Assembly (NCBI GenBank): GCA_964415185.1
Contig: CAYPZI010000065.1
Coordinates: 1 to 15,186 of the forward strand
Direction of reading: 5' to 3'
From: CAYVBJ01 sp964415185
GTDB taxonomy: Bacteria; Bacteroidota; Rhodothermia; Balneolales; Balneolaceae
DNA: 15,186 bases
The notes beneath the pieces are model-generated. The model made no database searches. It saw only the letters and a list, made by a program, of their open reading frames with translations, and was not told the DNA's origin. Numbering within the stretch: the stretch's first letter is position 1; each line of letters starts with the position of its first letter. Shown in pieces: positions 6,554-14,700 of the stretch. The translations under genes and the position numbers were made by a program.

Positions 6554-8450
6554 TATTCGTCGTTTCTGAGGATTTAAATTCTTTAAAATATGAATGAAGC
6601 TTATCAGTGAAATCTACTGCTTCATCACTATACATATCAATCATATTTCGCGAAAATATCTTTTCTTCAATATACTTTGATGCGCCCTTCCAGTCATCAT
6701 GATTTGATATTTCTTTAACTGCATTTTGATATGATTTTTCAGAATCATTAAAAATTTCCCGGATGAACTTTTTACGGTTAGGAAAAAGCCAGTCTGAAAG
6801 CGAATGTTCTGCACTTTCACCACCTTCTTCTTTATATATGGATGAGATATCAAGAATATTAGCATCGGCGCTATTTTTATTTTCACTGCTCTCGGTTTTT
6901 TCAAGTTGATCCAGCCAGTCATCCGAATTCTCATCATGCAATTCATCTTCAATATCCTCTCGCTCCAGAAAGCTCTGCCACATAGGAGTTTCTTCCTCAT
7001 CGGTTTCAACCGTTTCTTCATCTGTTATTTCCTCTGCGCCGGCTGAAACTTCATCCATGTCATGTTCTTCAGTTTCAAAAATCGCATTCAGAGAGTCGGA
7101 TTGATCCGTTGCTTTCTCCTCCGGTTCAAGTTCTTTTTCCTGAAGCGCTTCTTCATCAAACACAAACAGCTTGTGAAGGGGTTTTTCCTCTTCGTCGTCG
7201 TCTTCACCTTTTCCCAGTGAAGATATCATTCCGGCAGCTTCTGTTTCAGACTGACCACTTTTCCCGGAAGACTCTCCTTCCGGTTCCAAACTCTTTTCGA
7301 GATCCTGCTCCGACTTAAACTCATTCGCAAACTCATCTACATCTGCTGCTGGCAATTCCGCCGTATCCTCTTCTTTATTCTCAATTTCATTCTTTGCCTC
7401 TTCTTTTTCTTTTTCCCCGCTTTCGTCAGCAGAGGCCCGGCTCTCCTCTTCAGGTTCATCGGCAAATTCTTCATCAGGAGCATAGTAGCTTCTGCGTTTA
7501 TGGAAGGTACTTAAAATGGCATCATCGCTTTCCGGCTGTTCCCTTTTCGGTTTTTCCTTTTTTTCTTCCCCGAAATTCAAATCCAAGTCAAACGGCTGAA
7601 TTTTAGGCCCGCCGGGATAAAGTTCCCTTCTCTCTTCAGATCCGGAAATATCCATATTCCGCTTTTGAGTATTTTCCTGTTTTTCCTGTTCAAACAGTGA
7701 ACTCTGGGATTTCTCGTACCCTTCCAGGTCAAGCAGGTCTGTTGCTGAAAGTACCTCAATCAACTGGGTTTTGCTCAGGGAAGTATTCAGCATATCAAGT
7801 TTCCTTGCAGTTCTTTTCATTTCCTTATCTTCAAAAAAGAGCCTCAGCAGGGTGGTATCCACGTCATTTTGAAGCAGTTCGAAAAGCGGATTCAGCAATT
7901 GGGTCCAGTTCAGCGGATTATATTTTTCAACAAGTTTTTCATCTACTTTTTTGATAATATTTTCACACTGTTCGTAGGTGAGAGCTTTCAGGTTGCGTCT
8001 TTTCATGTACCTCAGAACGGCATTACCCAAATGCTTGTACACCGTGACCGCTTTAACCCGTTTTTCAATGGTCTTAATATCCAGGGCTTTGTCTGGCCCG
8101 AAAATGGCTTCGGGAATATTTTGCCGCGGCTGAATCAGTATCTCCATAGTATCGGCCACTGCGGTTTCAATCACGCTTTGGGCATATATTTTCGGCATCC
8201 TGGCCTCTGCCACAATGGCTTCAATAAACTGTTCCCATGCCTTTTGCACTGTTTCATTGTTCATATCTGCCCACTCGGTATAAGGCGGTACAACGGAATC
8301 ATCGAGATTTCTTTCCATTTCGACTTCTACCCGTTCTACAATAATTTCCGGTATTTCAATTTCTCTCAAATATTTGGGAGTGTAAAAATCTTTGCGATCG
8401 GACAGTTTGCTGACGAGTTGCTGAGTAATATGCCTGACTATTCGCTCCAT
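6546..8450 (-). CDS. Unrecognised 634-residue acidic protein, overlapping pccB
   Basis: I do not recognise a named family. Three parts are visible. Residues about 1-245 look like a compact, mostly helical domain rich in well-ordered motifs (TPKYLREIEIPEIIVERV, PPYTEWADM, AWEQFIEAI, NPLNWTQLLNPLFELL, LLRLFFEDKE). Residues about 250-545 are a very acidic, Glu/Asp/Ser-rich, probably disordered linker with spaced hydrophobic anchors: PLHKLFVFDEE, SLNAIFETEE, TPMWQSFLERED and DDWLDQLEK. Residues about 550-625 form a second helical block (DWLFPNRKKFIREIF, SNHDDWKGASKYIEEKIFSRN, MYSDEAVDFTDKLHSYF). There is no signal peptide or membrane segment, so it is cytoplasmic. It is first in a probable operon with pccB (8-bp overlap) and the DUF1080 gene. 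Two conserved-looking domains joined by an acidic tether suggest a scaffold or regulator, but no function can be assigned. Confidence 0.85.
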   Translation of the reverse strand: MERIVRHITQQLVSKLSDRKDFYTPKYLREIEIPEIIVERVEVEMERNLDDSVVPPYTEWADMNNETVQKAWEQFIEAIVAEARMPKIYAQSVIETAVADTMEILIQPRQNIPEAIFGPDKALDIKTIEKRVKAVTVYKHLGNAVLRYMKRRNLKALTYEQCENIIKKVDEKLVEKYNPLNWTQLLNPLFELLQNDVDTTLLRLFFEDKEMKRTARKLDMLNTSLSKTQLIEVLSATDLLDLEGYEKSQSSLFEQEKQENTQKRNMDISGSEERRELYPGGPKIQPFDLDLNFGEEKKEKPKREQPESDDAILSTFHKRRSYYAPDEEFADEPEEESRASADESGEKEKEEAKNEIENKEEDTAELPAADVDEFANEFKSEQDLEKSLEPEGESSGKSGQSETEAAGMISSLGKGEDDDEEEKPLHKLFVFDEEALQEKELEPEEKATDQSDSLNAIFETEEHDMDEVSAGAEEITDEETVETDEEETPMWQSFLEREDIEDELHDENSDDWLDQLEKTESSENKNSADANILDISSIYKEEGGESAEHSLSDWLFPNRKKFIREIFNDSEKSYQNAVKEISNHDDWKGASKYIEEKIFSRNMIDMYSDEAVDFTDKLHSYFKEFKSSETTNNG

Positions 8451-8560
8451 AAGAAGATGATCCGTTTATGTAAATACCCGTTTGATAATACTTTCAAAAT
8501 TAAAAGGCTCTTTATTATTAACAACCTCTGTTAGGCAAATAAGATTATAAATTGAAGTAA

Positions 8561-8618
8561 AAATTCACAGAGGACAACATGTTGCCCTCTATTTCAGAAT
8601 ACCGATCTATGTGAATTT
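8561..8618. promoter_or_regulatory. Nested inverted repeats between divergent genes
   Basis: An inner near-palindrome at 8569-8590 (core CAACATGTTG flanked by AGAGG and CCTCT, 10 of 11 pairs matching) sits inside an outer perfect 9-bp inverted repeat, AAATTCACA (8561-8569) with TGTGAATTT (8610-8618). It lies 53 bp before the ABC gene and 110 bp before the divergent acidic-protein gene. It could be an operator serving both, or an RNA hairpin in the ABC leader. Symmetry is directly visible; the role is inferred. Confidence 0.5.
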
Positions 8619-8651
8619 ATTTCTGTTAATTGACGCTTTTATTTATGTATA

Positions 8652-8670
8652 GCCTGAAGTAAATTCAGGT
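8652..8670 (+). promoter_or_regulatory. Leader hairpin abutting the ABC gene start codon
   Basis: CCTGAA (8653-8658), a 5-nt loop and TTCAGG (8664-8669) form a stem, extended by one G-U pair, ending one base before the ATG at 8671. In mRNA it would occupy the ribosome-binding region, so translation may be low or regulated. Confidence 0.35.
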
Positions 8671-9297
8671 ATGCCACATCTTGAAGTTAATAATTTAAAA
8701 AAACAGTTTGCAGGTAATGTAGTTTTTAAAGACTTAAATGTAAATACCCAATCTGCCGTACTGGGTATCGGAGGCGCAAACGGCTCGGGGAAATCCACAT
8801 TCCTGCAATGTATATGCGGCTTAATTCGGCCGACATCCGGAACCGTTTACTGGATAATCGGCAACCGGAGGCTGGATCCGCTGAAAGACCGGTCCCGCCT
8901 GGGTATGGCAGCGCCCGCTATTCATCTTTACGAAGGATTTAGCTGCATCGAAAACATCCGTTTTTTGATGAAACTCAGGAATATGAGTGTTCATGATCAA
9001 ATAATTTCGTCACTCTTCGACAAGGTGGGGCTGAAAGGATTTGATAACCGGTTGTACGGCAAACTCTCTACCGGGCAGCAGCAGAGGATGAAATTTGCGT
9101 CGGCTCTTTTTCACGACCCGGATGTCTTGCTGCTCGACGAACCGGGCGCCAATCTCGACAGTGAAGGCAGAGGCCTGATCCGTAACCTGGCTTATGATTA
9201 CAGGGCCCGGGAAAAAATGGTGATCATTGCCTCAAATAGGACTGATGAGCTGGATCTGTGTGATGAAGTTGTGATTTTGGGGAAAGATTTGAATTAG
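8671..9297 (+). CDS. ABC transporter ATP-binding protein, CcmA-like
   Basis: A 208-residue stand-alone ABC ATPase. Walker A is GANGSGKST (35-43), the signature is LSTGQQQRMK (132-141), Walker B is VLLLDEP (152-158) with catalytic E157, and the D-loop is GANLD (159-163). Two switch residues depart from the norm: the Q-loop reads GMAAPAIHLYEGFS with no Gln near 81, and the H-loop reads IIASNRTDEL with Asn189 in place of His. Length and N-terminal pattern resemble the heme exporter ATPase CcmA. I recall that CcmA-like proteins of Bacteroidota share such substitutions. The usual membrane partners ccmB and ccmC are not next to it; 604 bp of non-coding repeats follow. It is therefore an orphan ATPase here, divergent from the pccB operon. 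Start ATG 8671 fits the family. Confidence 0.85.
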   Translation: MPHLEVNNLKKQFAGNVVFKDLNVNTQSAVLGIGGANGSGKSTFLQCICGLIRPTSGTVYWIIGNRRLDPLKDRSRLGMAAPAIHLYEGFSCIENIRFLMKLRNMSVHDQIISSLFDKVGLKGFDNRLYGKLSTGQQQRMKFASALFHDPDVLLLDEPGANLDSEGRGLIRNLAYDYRAREKMVIIASNRTDELDLCDEVVILGKDLN

Positions 9298-9376
9298 GTT
9301 TTAGTTCTTAAAAGTTGTTCAACTATCGGGTTCCAACCTTAACAGCTTATTGTAACCCGGATGGCCCTGCTGACCC

Positions 9377-9462
9377 GACATGCGTGTCATGTCCCGGTTT
9401 GCGGCCAAACCTGTGACCCTGGGCGCTGCCCGGGGCTGTATTGCAACAGGCTTTCAGCCTGT
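9377..9462 (-). repeat. Hairpin-cluster dispersed repeat, copy 1 (inverted)
   Basis: Four stems lie in a row: GACATG/CATGTC (9377-9393), GGTTTG/CAAACC (9396-9411), CCCTGGGC/GCCCGGGG (9417-9435) and ACAGGC/GCCTGT (9446-9462). Read on the minus strand, the last two stems align base for base with copy 2 at 9648-9693, sharing CAGGCTGAA-GCCTG, CAGCCC and GGCAGCGCC. REP-like intergenic sequences of this type (paired AGGCTGAA-GCCT and CCC-GGCAGCGCC-GGG stems) are common in Bacteroidota and Planctomycetes. Confidence 0.65.
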
Positions 9463-9647
9463 GGATGCCGTTATCGGGTTGTTGAGATGATTTATCCAAC
9501 ATGAGCGCTATTAGCATAGCTGTGTATTGGTGTTTGGATTAATTAATGATCCGGAGATTTGAATCATATTTCGAAGAGTTTTAAAATAAAACCTTTTAGA
9601 ATCCCTGTTAGCGTTTAATTTCTTGCCCTTGTTATAGTACGGAAAAA

Positions 9648-9733
9648 TCAGGCTGAAGGCCTGAGACAACTCAGCCCAAGGCAGCGCCTTGGGTAAACGT
9701 AGCGATTTTACAAAGGTCAGGCTGTAGGCCTGA
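9648..9733 (+). repeat. Hairpin-cluster dispersed repeat, copy 2
   Basis: Three stems in 86 bp. TCAGGCTGAAGGCCTGA (9648-9664) and TCAGGCTGTAGGCCTGA (9717-9733) are direct repeats differing at one loop base, each folding as a 6-bp stem. Between them lies an 8-bp perfect stem with 3-nt loop, CCCAAGGC/GCCTTGGG (9675-9693). It is the inverted relative of the cluster at 9377-9462. The minus-strand ORF across it is a by-product of the repeat. Confidence 0.7.
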
Positions 9734-9901
9734 AATAGGAAAAGTCCTGAAAACGGGTAAGCTAATCCGGGGATTGACAACAAATTACCGGCAACTGTAA
9801 ACCAATAACTGCCAACTGATTTGCCGGAATGCTCAACGCTTCAAGGTGCAAAACACGCACACTTGGAGGTTTCGCTCTGCTGCCTGCTGCCCTTGGCGTT
9901 G

Positions 9902-11221
9902 CTACCGATACCTCATCAATAAAAAATCTTTTAACTCCTGATAATCAGCATTCATCCCGCGGGTTAGTTTCTTTTTGTCCAGGCAGGCGGCCAGGCGTTC
10001 GGGTGTTTCAAGATTAATGCCTGTCACTTTTTCAACGACGTCGCTGAATTTTGCCGGGTGTGCCGTTGAAAAAACAATTGCCGGATTTTTGGAACCGGTT
10101 TCCAGCCTGTAATTTTCTACTGCCAGGATACCTGTTGCAGTATGCGGGTCAGCGATATATCCGTCACGTTCATAAATTCTGCCAATGCACTCCATCGTCT
10201 CAAAATCCGATACAGAAGATCCGTAAATCCATTTTTTAATCTCTTCGTAAGACCCGTTAAACAGTTTCCAAATTCTTTCAAAATTACTCGGTCTGCCTAC
10301 ATCCATCGCATTTGAAATAGTCGCTTCGGAGGGACGCGGTTTGTACGTTCCCGTTCTCAGGTATTCCGGGACCACATCGTTTATGTTGGTAGCTGCCAGA
10401 AAGCGGGATACCGGCAGCCCCATTTTCATTGCGAGGATTCCTGCCGTCAGATTACCAAAATTACCGCTTGGAACCGAAAATACCGGTTGAACTCCGTTTT
10501 CTGAGTTACCGGCAAGCTGCCCGTATGCTGAATAATAGTAGAACGACTGGGGTAGCAATCTGGCTATATTGATTGAATTGGCGGAACTGAGCCTCAGCTG
10601 TTTATTCAGCCCGGAGTCAGAAAATGCAGCTTTAACCAATTTCTGGCAATGATCGAAAGTCCCGTTTACTTCAATAGCTGTCACATTTTTGCCAAGAGTC
10701 GACATTTGCTGCTCCTGAACCTTACTCACTTTTCCTTCCGGGTAGAGAAGGCAGACTTGAGTGCCGGGCACGCCGTAAAAGCCATGTGCAACTGCACCTC
10801 CGGTATCGCCTGAAGTTGCTACCAGTACAATAAGGTCTTCTTCTCGTCGGTCATCCAATTCGGAGAGAAGCCTTGCCATAAAACGGGCTCCATAATCCTT
10901 GAACGCAAGTGTGGGGCCATGAAAGAGCTCAAGCACATAAATATCATTATCCAGCCCGATAAGGGGAGCTTCAAAATCGAGCGCCTCTACTAAAATGTTT
11001 TCAAGCTGATCTGCCGATACCTCTGAGCTTATAAAAGCGGATGCCACTTCAAACCCGATTTCCGCAATGGTTTTCGATTGAAGTGATTTGATAAACCCGG
11101 AAGACAATTCCGGTATTCGTTCGGGCAGATAGAGGCCGCCATCGGGAGCCAGCCCTTTTTTTGCCGCTTCTTCAAACGTTATTTTTTTAGATTTATCCCT
11201 TGTACTTTCAAATAGAATCAT
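9902..11221 (-). CDS. thrC: Threonine synthase
   Basis: A 439-residue PLP enzyme that converts O-phosphohomoserine to threonine and phosphate, the last step of the pathway, in the cytoplasm. HGPTLAFKDYGARF (101-114) holds the PLP-binding lysine K108. ATSGDTGGAVAHGF (135-148) and the phosphate-binding loop PSGNFGNLTAG (251-261) are present. The N-terminal STRDKSKKITFEEAAKKGLAPDGGLYLPE is characteristic of the class with the extended N-terminal domain, as in E. coli ThrC. The end (AHPAKFSDVV) is complete. It is third in the thr operon, 32 bp after thrB. ATG at 11219-11221 gives the full family N-terminus. Confidence 0.95.
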   Translation of the reverse strand: MILFESTRDKSKKITFEEAAKKGLAPDGGLYLPERIPELSSGFIKSLQSKTIAEIGFEVASAFISSEVSADQLENILVEALDFEAPLIGLDNDIYVLELFHGPTLAFKDYGARFMARLLSELDDRREEDLIVLVATSGDTGGAVAHGFYGVPGTQVCLLYPEGKVSKVQEQQMSTLGKNVTAIEVNGTFDHCQKLVKAAFSDSGLNKQLRLSSANSINIARLLPQSFYYYSAYGQLAGNSENGVQPVFSVPSGNFGNLTAGILAMKMGLPVSRFLAATNINDVVPEYLRTGTYKPRPSEATISNAMDVGRPSNFERIWKLFNGSYEEIKKWIYGSSVSDFETMECIGRIYERDGYIADPHTATGILAVENYRLETGSKNPAIVFSTAHPAKFSDVVEKVTGINLETPERLAACLDKKKLTRGMNADYQELKDFLLMRYR

Positions 11222-11253
11222 TCCACAAAAATATTTTAAAATCCCGTTTAAAA

Positions 11254-12228
11254 TCAGCCTTCATGAATAAATTCACACCCCTTGTGATTCACGGAAGAAA
11301 CATAGACCGAACTGGCAAGGTCAATTTGATTTAAAACATCCTGCACGGCTTCTCCCGCCTTTTCGGCAATTTTTTTTTCGACACAGAGTGCAAATACCGA
11401 CGGTCCTGCTCCGGAGATGCTGAATCCCAGTGCTCCCGCTTTCAACGCAGCCTCTTTCATCTGCTCGTAACCGGGAATCAGAACCGACCGGATCGGTTCT
11501 ACAATCTCATCTTCCATAGCGCGGCCGATCAAATCGAAATCCCCGTTTTGCAGTCCGGCAACCATTGCACCCACATTACCCCACTGATGAATTGCCTTCG
11601 CCAGTGTCACATCCTTGCGCAGTATCTTCCGGGTGTCTTTGGTTTTAATATGAATATGGGGATGGATCACGGCTGTATGAAGGCCGGGAGGTGTTTTTAG
11701 GGAAATCACATCAGGGGGTGCATGACGGCGTACCAGGACAAATCCACCAAGCAGTGAAGCTGCAACATTATCGGCATGGGGGGTTCCGCTGGCTGCCTGT
11801 TCGCCGCTTATGGCAAAGGGCAAGAGCCCTCTCCGGTCAAAGGGCTCGCCAAGCAAGCCGTTTAATGCAAAAGCAGCGCCGGCCGAACTCGCCGCACTTG
11901 AACCCAGGCCACTTCCAAGAGGCATCTTTTTTATGATTTTAAGTTCCACGCCCAAACTCCTGCCTGCATCCAGTGACTTTAGCATGGATAAGACTGCCCG
12001 GCCTGCCGTATTTTCTTCAGGTTCCGAAGGCAGTTTTCCTTCGTCGCCTTCAATCGATAAAATCCTTACACCTGTTTGACCGGAAAGAGAAGCTTCGATA
12101 ATATCCCCTGGCCCGGAAATTGCAAACCCGAACACATCAAATCCGCATCCCACATTTGCAACCGAAGCCGGCGCAAATACCCGGACGGTTCCGGTTTGGT
12201 CTTTTGAAATATTAAAACTGTCCGGCAT
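11254..12228 (-). CDS. thrB: Homoserine kinase
   Basis: A 324-residue GHMP-family kinase that phosphorylates homoserine to O-phosphohomoserine. Motif 1 is VFAPASVANVGCGFDVFG (17-34), the ATP-binding loop is PLGSGLGSSAASSAGAA (103-119), SGTPHADN (147-154) follows, and motif 3 is FSISGAGPSVFAL (269-281). Length is normal for the family. The start codon lies 17 bp inside the 3' end of thrA, so the two are probably translationally coupled, and thrC follows after 32 bp. Confidence 0.95.
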   Translation of the reverse strand: MPDSFNISKDQTGTVRVFAPASVANVGCGFDVFGFAISGPGDIIEASLSGQTGVRILSIEGDEGKLPSEPEENTAGRAVLSMLKSLDAGRSLGVELKIIKKMPLGSGLGSSAASSAGAAFALNGLLGEPFDRRGLLPFAISGEQAASGTPHADNVAASLLGGFVLVRRHAPPDVISLKTPPGLHTAVIHPHIHIKTKDTRKILRKDVTLAKAIHQWGNVGAMVAGLQNGDFDLIGRAMEDEIVEPIRSVLIPGYEQMKEAALKAGALGFSISGAGPSVFALCVEKKIAEKAGEAVQDVLNQIDLASSVYVSSVNHKGCEFIHEG

Positions 12229-14686
12229 TGCTGTACACTTTTGTATTGGTTACCCGGAGGATATCGGCAACGATGCCACCGGCCGTTACAAAGGCTCCGG
12301 CCCCGGGACCTTTGATCACCATCGGGCTTTCACGGTAATGGTCTGTGTAAAGGGCCAAAATGTTGTCGCTGCCCGAAAGGCCGTAAAAGGGATGGTCAGG
12401 CCCGATCTCTTCCAGTTTTACCGTGCCTTTTCCGTTTTCAAATTTGGCAATGTAACAAAGCTGCTTACCTTTCGATTCAGCGCCGTTTCTCAACTCTTCA
12501 AATTCACTGTCGTGCTGTTCAAGCTTTTTGAAAAACGACTCCACATTATCCGCTTTTTCCGCTCCGGACGGAACCAGGTTTTGTATTTCAATATCTTCAA
12601 ATTCCAGCTTATAGCCAGCAATCCGGGCAAGTATCAACAATTTTCTTCCGACATCATGGCCATTAAGGTCTTCTCTCGGATCTGGCTCGGTATATCCTTT
12701 TTCGCGGGCATCTCTAACTATTTTGCAAAACGGGGTATTGCCGTCAAACCTGTTAAAAATATAGCTGAGCGTGCCCGACAAAACACCTTCAATCCGGTCA
12801 ACCCTGTCGCCGGTCGTTACCAGTTCATGTATCGTTGCCACGATGGGCAGGCCAGCACCGACATTGGTTTCATACCGGAAAGCCACATTGTGCCTGTCGG
12901 CCAGTTTATGAAGGTACTCAAAATTCTCCTGGGTTGATGAATTGGCCAGTTTATTAGGCGTCACCACCGAAATGCTTGATTTCAATATCTCAGGATACAA
13001 GCTGGAAATTTCCATACCTGCCGTACAATCGATAAAAATGGAATTCGGCAGGTTCAATTCTTTCATTTGTCTCAAAAAACTTTGGGGATCGGTTGCCCGT
13101 CCCTTATCATCCAGTTTTTGCTCCCACTTGTCGATGGCAATCCCGCCCGGCTGAATCAGCATTTTTTTTGAATTTGCAACTGCCCTTAGTTTAATTTCAA
13201 TTTGGTACTCCGAATAAAGTACCTGAATCTGATTCTTGAGAAGTTCAAGAAGGGTGCCGCCGATCAATCCGACCCCGATCAGGTACAGATTAACTGTCTT
13301 AACACCTGCAAGGAAAAATGCATCGTGCAGGGCATTCATGGCCTTGGCTTCATCTTTTTTGGAAACCACAAAAGAGATATTTCTTTCGGAAGAACCCTGG
13401 GCTATTGCCGTAATGTTTATTCCGTTTCTTCCAAGAGCGCTGAATACCCTTCCTGCTATGCCGGGGATATTTCGCATATGATCACCCACAATGGCAATTA
13501 TCGAAAGGTTTTTCTCTACCAATACTTCATCAATCACTTTATCCTGGAGCTCCAGGCTGAATTCCTCCCTGATAGCCTCTTCCGCTTTTACAGCCATTTC
13601 CGGAAGCACTGCGAGTGTAACCGTGTGTTCAGATGAAGCCTGGGTAATCAGGATAATATTAATCCTTTTGTTGGCCAGTGTGGCAAATAAGCGCGCAGCA
13701 ATACCACTTACACCGATCATACCACTGCCCCTGATCGTAATCAAGGCTACTTCATCAATAGATGAGATCCCTTTAATCAACCCGCCGTTGAGTTGCGACT
13801 CTTTCCGGATAAGTGTACCTCTTGCTTCCGGGTTAAATGTATTTTTTATTGAAATCGGTATCCCGGCCTGGAGCGCCGGCTGAAGTGTCGGCGGATAAAT
13901 GACCTTCGCACCGAAATGGGAAAGTTCCATCGCCTCTTCGTATGAAGCATCCGGAATGGTAAATGCCCGTTTCACCTTTCGCGGATCGGCAGTCATCAAG
14001 CCGTCCACGTCCGTCCAGATTTCAATCTCATCGGCAGCAAGTGCAGCTGCAATAATCGAGGCCGTATAATCCGACCCGCCCCTGCCGAGCGTGGTAGAAA
14101 CATCTTTCATGGTAGATGAGACAAATCCTGTTATAACACAAACAGAATCACGATCCTTAAAAAAAGAGCGGATTTTATTGAATGTTGGTGCTGTAAGTAC
14201 TCTTGCTTCACCAAAATTATCATCAGTTTTGATGAGTTTGCCTGCATCTATATATTCCGACCGGATATTTTCCGAATTCAGGCATTGAGATAATATATCT
14301 GCAGAAAATTTTTCCCCGAAACCAACGATAAAATCTTTCGTTTTACCGGTTAATTCATGTGTAAGCGATACCCCGTGTATCACATCCTCGAGTTCGTTAA
14401 AACGAAGCTTGAAGCGGGTAATAGCATCACTCTGTTTTTGTACCGGAAGCAAATCACGGATTGCATCCAGATGGCGTTTATCGAGCTCTTCCAGTATATC
14501 CTGAGCTTTTTCATCTCCTGCAGATGCAACCATTGCTGCTTCAATCAGCAGGTTCGTAACCCCGCTGAAAGCAGATACAACAACTGCAATCCTGTCTTGT
14601 ATATTTTTTTCTTTTATGATGGCAAGCACTTTCCTGATAGACCCGGGGGTACCCACTGAAGAGCCGCCAAATTTTAAGACACGCAT
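12212..14686 (-). CDS. thrA: Bifunctional aspartate kinase / homoserine dehydrogenase
   Basis: An 824-residue fusion, close to E. coli ThrA (820). The N-terminal aspartokinase begins KFGGSSVG (5-12) and has TTLGRGGSDYTAS (198-210) and TDVDGLMTADPR (225-236). Two ACT domains follow: ITIRGSGMIGVSGIAARLF (about 316-334) and IIAIVGDHMRNIPGIAGRVF (about 396-415), the usual site of threonine feedback inhibition. The C-terminal homoserine dehydrogenase has the nucleotide-binding LIGVGLIGG (469-477), VTPNKLA (575-581), GVLSGTLSYIFNRF (634-647) and YTEPDPREDLNGHDVGRK (665-682). It catalyses the first and third steps of threonine synthesis. It is first in the thr operon, overlapping thrB by 17 bp. ThrA/MetL type is judged from its thrBC neighbours. 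Confidence 0.96.
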   Translation of the reverse strand: MRVLKFGGSSVGTPGSIRKVLAIIKEKNIQDRIAVVVSAFSGVTNLLIEAAMVASAGDEKAQDILEELDKRHLDAIRDLLPVQKQSDAITRFKLRFNELEDVIHGVSLTHELTGKTKDFIVGFGEKFSADILSQCLNSENIRSEYIDAGKLIKTDDNFGEARVLTAPTFNKIRSFFKDRDSVCVITGFVSSTMKDVSTTLGRGGSDYTASIIAAALAADEIEIWTDVDGLMTADPRKVKRAFTIPDASYEEAMELSHFGAKVIYPPTLQPALQAGIPISIKNTFNPEARGTLIRKESQLNGGLIKGISSIDEVALITIRGSGMIGVSGIAARLFATLANKRINIILITQASSEHTVTLAVLPEMAVKAEEAIREEFSLELQDKVIDEVLVEKNLSIIAIVGDHMRNIPGIAGRVFSALGRNGINITAIAQGSSERNISFVVSKKDEAKAMNALHDAFFLAGVKTVNLYLIGVGLIGGTLLELLKNQIQVLYSEYQIEIKLRAVANSKKMLIQPGGIAIDKWEQKLDDKGRATDPQSFLRQMKELNLPNSIFIDCTAGMEISSLYPEILKSSISVVTPNKLANSSTQENFEYLHKLADRHNVAFRYETNVGAGLPIVATIHELVTTGDRVDRIEGVLSGTLSYIFNRFDGNTPFCKIVRDAREKGYTEPDPREDLNGHDVGRKLLILARIAGYKLEFEDIEIQNLVPSGAEKADNVESFFKKLEQHDSEFEELRNGAESKGKQLCYIAKFENGKGTVKLEEIGPDHPFYGLSGSDNILALYTDHYRESPMVIKGPGAGAFVTAGGIVADILRVTNTKVYSNAGQF

Positions 14687-14700
14687 TTTCCGGAATATTT

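Larger units (their letters stand above)
9298..9901. other. 604-bp gene-free convergent spacer rich in hairpins
   Basis: Between the ends of the ABC gene and thrC I find no credible gene. It holds the two hairpin clusters listed separately, an inverted repeat CCGGCAA (9788-9794) with TTGCCGG (9821-9827), and a bulged hairpin at 9842-9865 (CAAGGTGC with GCAC-A-CTTG). The block 9829-9901 is more GC-rich than its surroundings and includes CTGCTGCCTGCTGCC. No classical stem plus T-run terminator for either gene is visible; the hairpins may do that job. Confidence 0.6.

Noticed and set aside
9511..9783. 90-residue minus-strand ORF over the second hairpin cluster
   Set aside because: It is formed by the hairpin repeat read through (the palindromes give repetitive Leu/Ala/Phe text), has no start context and matches no domain.
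13202..13636. Long plus-strand ORFs opposite thrA
   Set aside because: They are antisense to the ACT and dehydrogenase region of thrA, which has full family motifs; composition explains them.
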